Source: Endothia cerciana (lineage: Eukaryota > Ascomycota > Sordariomycetes > Diaporthales > Cryphonectriaceae). From it: DNA of 64,000 nt. The notes beneath the pieces are model-generated. The model was not told the DNA's origin and searched no databases. It worked only from the letters and a program-made list of their open reading frames with translations. The stretch's first letter is position 1. Each line of letters starts with the position of its first letter. A program made the translations under genes and the position numbers. Shown piece after piece: positions 55,903 to 64,000 of this stretch. The DNA is taken from the NCBI GenBank assembly GCA_026119935.1, contig JALRMH010000076.1, positions 39,888-103,887 on the forward strand, in the 5' to 3' direction.

Positions 55903-56977
55903 GGCTCATTAGGCGATGCGCCCTTCGGGGCGAGGCATGATCCTGATCCCGGACGGGGCACGGGCGTAGGTCGCAGCTGGTTGTGAGGCTGGAATGAATT
56001 GGCATGATAATTTCCGAGAAGCCGGAAGGGGAAGCAATCCATGACATTGCCTGTCCAGACGTGTTCGTGATCGGCATGGCCATACCCTACACGCCTCAGG
56101 GCCTCAGCAGCAGTGTTGTGGACTCCGGCGTCTCATACCTCAACTCCCTCGTTCTCGATGGCCCGTCGAGCCGGCCACGTTGCTCTCGCATAGATTAAGC
56201 ACAGCTGAGAGGCCACAGGTAGGCCGTCCAGGCCCTCCAGGAGAGCAGGGAACATGGGGGACGCATTCTCGTACAAAGCCTGACACTGACAGGACAGCAT
56301 CCACTTGAGGTCGCCGGCCGTCGGCGAGGCTGAAGCGTGCGCTGGCCGTGTTGCCAAGGCAGGAGTGTGTCGTGGCCGGGGGGAAATGTGCAGCGCGCTG
56401 TGCACGCTGTGCACGCTGTGGTCATGGAACGGCACCGCAGGATGACCGAGTGACGGCCGTCCGAGCATGTCAGCACCTACCTCGAGGCCGAGCCAGAATC
56501 AGGAGGTGCTGACGTCCCGTTCTTCGCCGGACAACAAGACAGTCCGTGTCAGCTTCTCGGCGGCCAATTGTGGAGGCTCGCACCCGAATGCAGACGCATT
56601 AGTCGCACGTCGGACAACTACTACGTGGCGAGCTGTCCGAGCAGAGGGGTCGGCTGGATATTGCTCCCGAGTGCTACGTTGCGATCGGTGATTGGGGATA
56701 CACGCTGGAGTTAAGGGCTGACAAGTCCAGGTTAGGGGCTGCATGTCCGCGCCCGAAACCAGCACACGGCGAGACACAACCTCGCGCAGTAGAAGAAGTT
56801 AGATCTATCGGATAAAGCACTTATACCGTCTGAATCCCAGACAGATAAACAGGCCCATAATGCTCCGGAGGCTGAACAATAACGTCCGTATAATCTCAAC
56901 CAGCGTCTTTCCACTCTGGACTGCATCGTCATCGTCAGAAGCGGGTTCAACCTCCAGAGAACATTAACAAGAGAACA
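55903..56977. other. Intergenic, nothing recognised
   Basis: 1.07 kb between the receptor gene and the NmrA-like gene. Short frames on both strands, no motif. The last part is the NmrA-like gene's promoter and leader. Confidence 0.5.
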
Positions 56978-57931
56978 ATGTCTTCGCGCAGGTACGACAC
57001 CGTGATCGTCTTTGGCCCGACCGGTGGCGTCGGTGCTCAGGTCGCTCTCGAGGCCAACAAGCGCGGGGCCAAGGTCTGGCTGGCGATGCGAGACCCGTCC
57101 AAGACCAACCGTGAGATCCCCTCGGATGTCGAGAAGTCCGGCAACTTCGCCCGCGTCCAGGCCGACCTCACAGACCCGGCGTCTGTGACCAAGGCGATCA
57201 AGGGGTCTGGGGCCAAGGCCGCTTACATGTACGTCGTCCACGGGTCTTCGGATTCCATGCGCGGGTCGCTGCAGGCGATGCGCGATGCTGGGGTCGAGAG
57301 CGTCGTCTTCCTGTCGAGCTACTCGGTCGGGCCGGGCGATGATGTCCGCGAGATCCCGAAGACGGCCCTCATCCCTTACATGCACGCCCAGGTCGAGGTC
57401 GCGGCGGAGGAGGTGGGGATACCCTACTTTACGGCGCTGAGGCCCGGCCAGTTTGCCAGCAACCATTTCAAGAACTTCCTCGACCTGTCCGTGAAGCCAC
57501 CCAAGGCGACGCACATCCGGGACGAGACACGAAGCGACAACATCACGCCGGAGGATATCGGGGCGGTGGGGGGCGCCGTGCTCGTGGAGAGGCCCTCGGA
57601 CGGCAAGGAGATCATCTACCTGTGCGGGCCGGAGATGTTGACCAAGGCGGAAAGCTGGCAGATCATCAAGAAGATCACGGGCCGTAACGATATCGACTCG
57701 ACTCCCATCACAGCGGAGGCATTCGTGGAGAGGGCTGTTGCGAACCACTTTCCACCTCCGCTCGCCGAGTACCTGGCCGAGGCCGAGGGGAAAACGGCCG
57801 ACCGTGAAGGGTTCTACCCGAAGCCCCTTTACGACCAGGGCGTTTCAAACATCAAGAAGTACGCCGGCAAGGAGCCACTGAAGTTTGCGGACTATATCGA
57901 GGCGCACAAGGCGGAGTTGCAGGCTATCTGA
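56978..57931 (+). CDS. NmrA-like NAD(P)-binding Rossmann protein, 317 aa, single exon
   Basis: An atypical short-chain dehydrogenase of the NmrA/isoflavone-reductase-like group: either an NAD(P)H-dependent reductase or a redox-sensing regulator. The dinucleotide motif is VFGPTGGVGAQVA (G13-x-x-G-G-x-G19). It is followed by AMRDPSK (cofactor phosphate loop), VQADLTDPASV, VVFLSSYSVGPG, TALRPGQFASN and DNITPEDIGAVGG, in the usual order. It lacks a standard YxxxK catalytic pair in its classical position, as NmrA-type proteins often do. Cytosolic, with no signal. A 338-codon frame on the opposite strand is a shadow produced by GC-rich third positions. Confidence 0.88.
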   Translation: MSSRRYDTVIVFGPTGGVGAQVALEANKRGAKVWLAMRDPSKTNREIPSDVEKSGNFARVQADLTDPASVTKAIKGSGAKAAYMYVVHGSSDSMRGSLQAMRDAGVESVVFLSSYSVGPGDDVREIPKTALIPYMHAQVEVAAEEVGIPYFTALRPGQFASNHFKNFLDLSVKPPKATHIRDETRSDNITPEDIGAVGGAVLVERPSDGKEIIYLCGPEMLTKAESWQIIKKITGRNDIDSTPITAEAFVERAVANHFPPPLAEYLAEAEGKTADREGFYPKPLYDQGVSNIKKYAGKEPLKFADYIEAHKAELQAI

Positions 57932-58206
57932 GAGGACGGACAGCCGGAGTCATCGTGGATGTGACCCGGGAAAAGGGGGGCGGGGACGAGCCCGGACCTG
58001 TACGGACAAGTTCCCCAGGTTATATGGTATAGTCAGATCCAGAGCAAAATATCGACATGGTCCTTCGACAGTCCCACCACAGTAGTAGTCCGCGAACTTT
58101 CCCCATGCCCTCCTGAAGGACAATGAACCGGGCCGGGCGGGACGGTGCATGTCGTGCCATCGTAGGCTCATGATGTCCCGTCGTGACGTCTGGTGGACAG
58201 TGCTCG

Positions 58207-58276
58207 GGGGCGGCGGCGGCGGCGGCGGCGGTGGCCTGCGGTGGCCTGCGGTGGCCTGCGGTGGCCTGCGGTGGCC
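58207..58276. repeat. (GGC)n followed by 10-bp GTGGCCTGCG tandem repeat
   Basis: About seven GGC triplets run directly into four perfect copies of gtggcctgcg and a partial fifth copy. Confidence 0.9.
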
Positions 58277-59290
58277 AGAGTCCAGCACGGAGGGTTCCTA
58301 CCCAGAGCCTCGAGGTGGTGTGACCCGTCAGGCCAGACCAGAGAGGGGCGCAGCGAAAGTGGAGCAGTGCTGTGGATGAGACACCGATGACGTTTGGTAT
58401 TCCCGTGTGCTCCCCGAGGCAACGCATCCCCAACAGCGCCGCTGTCAACACGAAGACGATGGCAGACGGGATGGGTGGAAGAGGACAGTTTTGGTTGGCA
58501 TTTTTGACGCTGGGTGAAGCTTGCGAGGGGAGTCAGGTCCCAGCCGGGTTGTAATGGCCACCCCCTTGCCCTGTGGCAGACCAGTGGCCAATCAGAGGCA
58601 CCGCTCGTGCGAGGGCAGCACAGGTTGGTGGGGTGGGGCCCTCTCCCTGGCGTGGCTGGTTGCATTTCCCCGGATTTTCCCCAGATATCAGCACGAAAGC
58701 TACAGTGGGATAGGGGCACATAGGGGCACACAGGCCAGGGCGCTAGGGCCTCCCGGGGGAGGCCTACAGCGCTATGGTCTGTGGTACCCACTCGCGGAAG
58801 CACCTGGGTGGGGGGGGTGGCTGCTGATCTGATCGTCCGTTGCCCGGTGGGCCCCTGGTCACGCGATGGGCTGATGGGCTCATATTGGAGGCTGCTCCCT
58901 GGACGAACAGGAGGGGAGGCGGCTAAGCTGGAGTGACCAGAGGTGGTGAGAGGAGAGGATGGGTTCTGTTGTGAGCAGTGCGAGCAGTACTAGCAGCCCT
59001 TTCTTCCTTCATAGTACGGTATCAGCGGACCAGCCCTCGCAGGTTGGTGGAGGGGAGGGGGGCGGGACGACGCTCATTCGGCCGTGGTAGGTTGCGAGTG
59101 GGTGCAGTGCCAGGTTACCCCGCCTGATCAGCGCAGGCTCGTGGCTGCAAAAGAGGCGGCAGGAACCCGCCTAAGAGAGAGAGAGAGAGAGGGAGGGAGA
59201 GGCTCACGCCATTTGGGGGGGGGGGGGTTCGTTAGCCCGTCCCTGCCGCCGTTTTGGGGCACAAAGGGGGGGTTGCGGCGGGGCTGTCAG

Positions 59291-59368
59291 GGCTGCTGGG
59301 CTGCTGGGCTGCTGGGCTGCTGGGCTGCTGGGCTGCTGGGCTGCTGGGCTGCTGGGCTGCTGGGCTGC
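59291..59368. repeat. 9-bp minisatellite GCTGCTGGG, about 8.5 copies
   Basis: A near-perfect array of a 9-base unit. Because the unit is a multiple of three, all frames stay open through it: Leu/Gly/Cys-rich on the plus strand and a Gln-Gln-Pro-Ser-Ser-Pro-Ala-Ala pattern on the minus strand. I do not regard these as coding. Confidence 0.9.
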
Positions 59369-59651
59369 GGAATGCGAGGGAGGAGGCATGGACCCTATGA
59401 CCTTCCCACCTTCCCCTCCTTTTGTACTCGTACTTGAACAGCTCGACTTCCCCTCTTCTGTCCCGCTTGTTCCTCCCAGCTCGGGTCAAGCACCAAAGCA
59501 TCTCGACCTTCCATCAGTCAAGACCTCCAATCCACCACACCCGCGGATACGACCAGCTGGTCTTGAAGATTCTACTGGCCGCTCTGACTTTACAACACCA
59601 CATCCAAAACCCGACACCCCTCAGAAGACCACCACAGCCTCTCCGGTCATC

Positions 59652-60422
59652 ATGACAGAACCACTCGCCAAGGTTGACTCCGCCGTCGAGGGCGTCGACG
59701 TCAAGGACACCAAGGCGGCCAAGAAGCCTAGGCAGAGCACCGTGGCCGCAGCTGGAGTGTTCAAGCTCGAGGACCTCGGTATGCCCTCCCTCCCAGCCTT
59801 GGCTCTCCCCATCCAGCAGGCGTACCCGGCTGACAGCAGCGGGCAGTGGAGGAGGGAAAGACGATCCAGATCGCCAAGCAGACCCAGAAGACTGGATGGT
59901 AAGTCCGGCATGTTACCAATTCCCGACGTTGGTGGCCCGGCCCGGCCTGGCCTGGCCTGATTAACCCTCCGTGCCTCCGCAGGAAGATCAACACGTCACC
60001 AAACACCGTTGAGGACAAGGACATCCTCAAGCTCCACCTGACCGAGCCACCAATCAAGAAGATTGACCTCCACTTCCCACTGGGCCTGGAGGTCACGGCA
60101 CGGAACCTCAAGGGTGTTACCATCAAGGATGCCATGGATGCCATCCACAAGCCCTACAAGAAGAAGGTCCGTCTGTCCACCCAATCGTCCGATCCTCCAC
60201 CCTCCGGGGTGCTTGACCCATCCGTCCCAACCCCGCCCTGCTGACCGTCTTCCCCTCCCCCACACACAGCAAGATGACGAGCTCCCTGAGGCCTACCTCA
60301 AGGGGTTTGAGTACGACCCGGAGGAGTCCAAGACCAGGCTGGTAGTGCACCTGACGTCGACTCCTGAGGTCGAGTCCACCGGTGGCAAGAAGAAGAAGAA
60401 GAACAAGGGTGGTGAGGAGTAG
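59652..60422 (+). CDS. DUF6699-type small fungal protein, 171 aa, 4 exons
   Basis: Exons 59652..59778, 59847..59898, 59983..60166 and 60270..60422 join to 516 nt, each with a sound donor and acceptor. The N-terminal third is a charged, Lys/Val-rich tail. The core reads GWKINTSPNT, LHLTEPPIKKIDLHFPLGLEV, GVTIKDAMDAIHKPYKKK, then LKGFEYDPEESK and RLVVHLTSTP. This follows the DUF6699 pattern of fungal proteins (W-x-I, P-P-x-x-x-L-x-F, V-T-V/I-x-D-x-L/M-x-A-I-H); the match is from memory. The C-terminus is a poly-Lys stretch. Function is unknown. The highly basic end suggests nucleic-acid or ribosome contact, which is a guess. Confidence 0.8.
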
Positions 60423-61810
60423 GACATATTCGTGCGCGGGCCGGACCACAGGTGGCAGGGAGCGCCGTACTCCCGGGTCAGGCGTGCCCAAGGAGCAGTC
60501 CCATAGTTCCACCACCATGAACAAGTCCATGTGCATGGCTCAGCTCGGCCTTCACATAGACATGGCTGCAAGTTTTTGAAACATCATACATGTGGCTCAT
60601 GGTCGTTGTCAAGGAGCACCGGGCCCCCGCAGAGTGGCTGCGGCAGTGCTTAGCAAATGGATCGATGCTTTCCCGGACTGTACTGGTCCTGATCGGGGGT
60701 GATTTGGGCTGCCGGTAACGGACCCTGTCTCCTCTCTGCTGCTCCCGGACACGTGAGCCACTTCCCATGTGAGGCTGGACCCTGGCCCTGGTCCGGTTTA
60801 CCTGCGCTCTGCCCTTCCACTGCGTGATAGGCCCGTCAGTGGTGCTGCACCTTCAGTTCAGCAGCGCTGTGTGGGTGTCTTGACAAGGACCGTGCCCCGC
60901 TCCCCGCCGTAACGGAGAGAAGGCGCTGCCTACGCGCCTCCAGGTGCTCATAGTGAGACCCCGGGGATCACGACCTCGAGACGACATGTCAACCCTCCCA
61001 GAATGGCGGTCCTCTGGCCCGTTCCACGGTGTCTCCGGGATGATAGCACGAAGAAAGGCCAGACCAACGAGACCCGGCGCTGCGCAAGAGAAACTTCCAA
61101 AGGGCAGAGGCCTCCCTTGAGCTGGTGAGCATATATATAATGGTGGGCTTGGCTCACATGGCACAGGCTGGCGAGACATATCGGGGTCAATATCCCACTT
61201 CGGCACGAAATGGTCCAGGTTTGCCCCTGACTCCTGTCTTCTTCACAGTCTATCTACTACCCGGATGCTCAGAACCGATCACCAACACGGAACGACCAGA
61301 CGTCCCCTCACGACCCCAACCGAAGCACCGGGGGGGGGGGGTGGTGGTAAGCAGTTAAATAAATCCAGGATATGAAAAGAGGTTCCATACTGGAAGACGA
61401 CAGGTGGGGCGGTTTGGATCGGCCCCGCGATCTCAACGGTGGACCCCCGCGGCCGTCAACCCCGCATTCCCCGATGTTAGCCGCCCACGCGGAATTCAAG
61501 GCTTCGGCAGAAGATCTGACTTCAACTGTCACAAACGAGGACCACCACGCCCGCCCGAGAGGCCGAAAGGGCGAAGCCCTGCTGCTGGTGCATTGGGCCT
61601 CAAGGCACCGCACCGGGCCTTCTTTTCTTCTTTCTTCTCCCCTCCTCCATGGCGTGGTCATACTTCCTCTTCGGTAATGTCTGACCTGTTCTCGTGCTCT
61701 CGGCTCTAAACTCGCCCCATTATCACCACCATCGTTGTCGTTATCATCATCATCTCTGTCACTAGTACAAGAGGGGGAAGACACCACGGTGATCTCTTCG
61801 GCCAGACAAG
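60423..61810. other. Intergenic, promoter region of homogentisate dioxygenase
   Basis: 1.4 kb without a supportable gene. A TATA-like stretch lies at 61129-61140 and a G-run at 61330-61339, both well upstream of the ATG. Frames of about 100-197 codons near 61308-61901 overlap on both strands and show no motif. Confidence 0.5.
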
Positions 61811-63336
61811 ATGCCCGTGACACAATTCGACCTGGAGGAGAAGTATCGCTACCAGAACGGCTTCGGCTCCTACCTTGAGTAAGTATCCTGCCGCCTTTCA
61901 CCTCCCACGGGATTCATACGAGACAGGCGGCACAGACTGGGCTGATAACCTCCCCCGCCTAACCCCACAGGACCGAAGCGGTGCCTGATGCCCTCCCCAT
62001 AGGTCACAACTCCCCTCAGAAACCACCCCACGGCCTCTACGCGGAGAAGCTCTCCGGGACCGCCTTCACCGCGCCCCGCCACGAGAACAAGCAGGCATGG
62101 CTCTACCGCATCCTCCCCTCCTGCGCACACCCGCCCTTCGCCCCGGCGACCGAGCAGCCCCTCAACGGCCACGCCGGGCCGGGCCAGGCCGTCGACTTCA
62201 AGGAGTCCGCCGCCACCAGGATGCACTACATCCCGAACCAGCTGCGCTGGGACCCCTTTGACCACGGCTCCGGCGACACCGACTTCGTCTCGGGCCTGCA
62301 CCTCGTGGCCGGCGCCGGCGACCCGACCATGAAGAGCGGGCTGGGCATCTACATCTTCGCCGCAGGGAGGTCCATGCGCGACGGGCACGCCTTCTACTCC
62401 GCCGACGGCGACCTCCTGCTCGTCGCGCAGGAGGGCGCCCTGGACATCCGCACCGAGCTGGGCTGGCTCCTCGTCCGCCCCATGGAGATCGCCGTCATCC
62501 CGCGCGGCGTCAAGTTCGCCGTCTACCTCCCCGGCGGCAGCCCCGCCCGCGGCTACGCCCTCGAGCTGTACCAGGGCCACTTCGCCCTCCCCGAGCTCGG
62601 CCCCATCGGCTCCAACGGCCTCGCCAACGCCCGCGACTTCCAGGCCCCCGTGGCCAGCTTCGACGAGGACTTCGGGCCCGTGGCCTCGGGCGGGGCCAAC
62701 GAGCACCTGGTGACCGCCAAGTTCGCCAACGGCCTGTACGCGACGCGCCAGCGGCACACCCCGTTCGACGTCGTGGCGTGGCACGGGAACTACTACCCGT
62801 ACAAGTACGACCTGGGCAGGTTCAACACCATCGGGTCCATCAGCTTCGACCACCCGGACCCGTCCATCTTCACGGTGCTGACGGGCGTGTCGGACCACCC
62901 CGGGACGGCCATCGCCGACTTCGTCATCTTCCCGCCGCGCTGGCTCGTCGGCGAGGACACGTTCCGCCCTCCGTGGTACCACCGCAACACCATGTCCGAG
63001 TTCATGGGCCTGATCCGCGGCGGCTACGACGCCAAGAAGGGCGGCGCGGGCGGCTTCGTGCCGGGCGGGGCGAGCCTGCACAACGTCATGAGCGGGCACG
63101 GCCCCGACGCGGAGAGCTACGAGGGCGCGAGGGCGGCGGAGCTCGCGCCGGCCAAGGCCGGCGGCGGGAGCTGCGCGTTCATGTTCGAGAGCTGCCTCAT
63201 GGTGGGCGTCACCGAGTGGGGGCTCAAGAAGTGTGCCAAGGTCCAGGGGGGGTACAGCCAGCACAGCTGGGACGGTGTCAAGGTCCACTGGAGGAGGCCC
63301 GAGGGGGCAAAGGGGGACGGGCACCTGTTGAGGTGA
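61811..63336 (+). CDS. hmgA: Homogentisate 1,2-dioxygenase, 477 aa
   Basis: This non-haem iron dioxygenase opens homogentisate to maleylacetoacetate in phenylalanine/tyrosine breakdown, in the cytosol. Exons 61811..61878 and 61971..63336 join to 1434 nt. Iron ligands are H360 and E366 in WYHRNTMSEFMG and H399 in VMSGHGPD. The catalytic His is H294 in VAWHGNYYPYKYDL. QNGFGSYLE at the N-terminus, EKLSGTAFTAPR and DPSIFTVLT follow the human and Aspergillus enzymes. Length is slightly above the usual 440-460 because of a few small insertions (for example after GGYDAKKGG). The maleylacetoacetate isomerase and fumarylacetoacetase genes, clustered with it in Aspergillus, are not in this window, though the right side ends only 0.66 kb downstream. 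A long antisense frame through this gene is a composition shadow. Confidence 0.96.
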
Positions 63337-63534
63337 AGGAAGGGGGGGGGGCCTGTAAGGCGTGTGTATGTATGTGGGTACAAAGGTAGAGCCTGGAGAG
63401 CATCTGAGGGTAAGATTGCAAAGGAACTCATGGGAGCGAGGAATCTGCTCGGGTGTATTGTAGGTCGCCTCAGCCGTATATCGTCCCCATCGTTTAATCA
63501 TCATGGCTATCCTGTCAGGAAATGATTATCCGTC

Positions 63535-63578
<44 letters not shown>

Positions 63579-64000
63579 GATGAGTGGAGTCGTCCCGGGT
63601 GCCAGAACATCAAGAATAAATGCCCACCCCCGTAAACCTGCCCTCAGAATTGGAAACCCCCTGGGTATTTTTGAACACACCTGAATGATGAGAAGGGCCA
63701 GGTGCCAGACCACCAGGAATGCCCACCCGAACACAGCCTGAAATCTACCGAAGACAAAAGCAAGAACAACCAAAGACATATTGTGGATCCACCCCATTCA
63801 CCCCATTCATCACTATCTTTAGCCTTCACCACCTTCGCTACATCTTGAAGGTATTCACCCTTTGCTGGCCCCCATTCAAGAGAGGATAGAATTCACTGTA
63901 AGGTCAGAGGCTATATCTAGCCACTCTCTGACCCCTTTACGATAGTTAGACTTCTACTCTTCTAGACAGACCCCAATACGAATAGAAACGATACTGTCTA
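63337..64000. other. Right edge, intergenic
   Basis: 3' flank of the homogentisate dioxygenase gene with a G-run, a TA microsatellite and AT-richer sequence to the window end. A 96-codon minus-strand frame reads through the microsatellite and is not supported. Confidence 0.5.
63538..63578. repeat. (AT)n microsatellite
   Basis: About 16 perfect AT units, then an interrupted continuation. Confidence 0.9.

Larger units (their letters stand above)
57932..59651. other. Repeat-rich intergenic region
   Basis: 1.7 kb carrying a GGC/GGTGGCCTGC repeat block, GA and G runs near 59176-59228, and a 9-bp GCTGCTGGG minisatellite. Several long frames run through these repeats on both strands, but they are composition artefacts. 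The last 150 bp are the leader of the DUF6699 gene. Confidence 0.55.

Noticed and set aside
56732..57748. 338-codon antisense frame over the NmrA-like gene
   Set aside because: Shadow of a GC-rich gene; no recognisable domain.
59204..59501. Gln/Pro/Ser/Ala repeat protein on the minus strand
   Set aside because: Entirely produced by a 9-bp minisatellite whose length is a multiple of three.
61870..63504. 544-codon open frame antisense to homogentisate dioxygenase
   Set aside because: Same composition effect. The sense strand carries all catalytic residues.

Overview
The window is nuclear DNA of a filamentous ascomycete (Pezizomycotina, probably Sordariomycetes; the class is an inference). The evidence is short introns (about 50-210 nt) with GT/GC...CTAAC or CTGAC...AG signals, fungal-only families (CFEM/Pth11-type receptor, SAT4-type rhodopsin-domain protein, fungal ubiquitin-like domain protein, LCCL membrane protein, GH71 mutanase, CBM1-GH5 mannanase), and monocistronic genes on both strands. 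For almost every gene I rebuilt the exon chain by hand. The joined lengths come out in frame from ATG to stop, which is the main support for the models.

Layout. 1-6.6 kb is gene-poor, with tandem and low-complexity repeats and one small orphan gene. 6.6-20 kb holds a rhodopsin-domain protein, a GH71 alpha-1,3-glucanase, an amidohydrolase, an M3 oligopeptidase and a BAHD-type acyltransferase. 20.7-23.6 kb is a 14-exon S10 carboxypeptidase. 25.4-28.3 kb is empty.

28.3-35.8 kb is the most interesting part, a compact GC-rich catabolic cluster. It contains an aldo-keto reductase, a RidA-type 2-aminomuconate deaminase, an ALDH8-type 2-aminomuconate-semialdehyde dehydrogenase, a 3-hydroxyanthranilate 3,4-dioxygenase and an aminocarboxymuconate-semialdehyde decarboxylase. 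The last four are the same four consecutive enzymes as the bacterial nbaC-D-E-F set for meta-cleavage of 3-hydroxyanthranilate. They sit here as two divergent pairs with intergenic promoters of 813 and 825 bp.

36.6-41.5 kb is a second catabolic set: a DgoD-type sugar-acid dehydratase, an aldo-keto reductase and a DHDPS-family 2-keto-3-deoxy-sugar-acid aldolase. Together they would take a hexonate to pyruvate plus glycerol without phosphorylation. 42.7-64 kb carries a ubiquitin-like-domain protein, a CBM1-GH5_7 mannanase, an LCCL membrane protein, a CFEM/Pth11-type receptor, an NmrA-like protein, a DUF6699 protein and homogentisate 1,2-dioxygenase. Gene-poor gaps between them contain minisatellites and homopolymers.

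I saw no tRNA or rRNA gene, intact transposon, CRISPR array or plasmid feature. Functions are read from motifs; no database search was possible.
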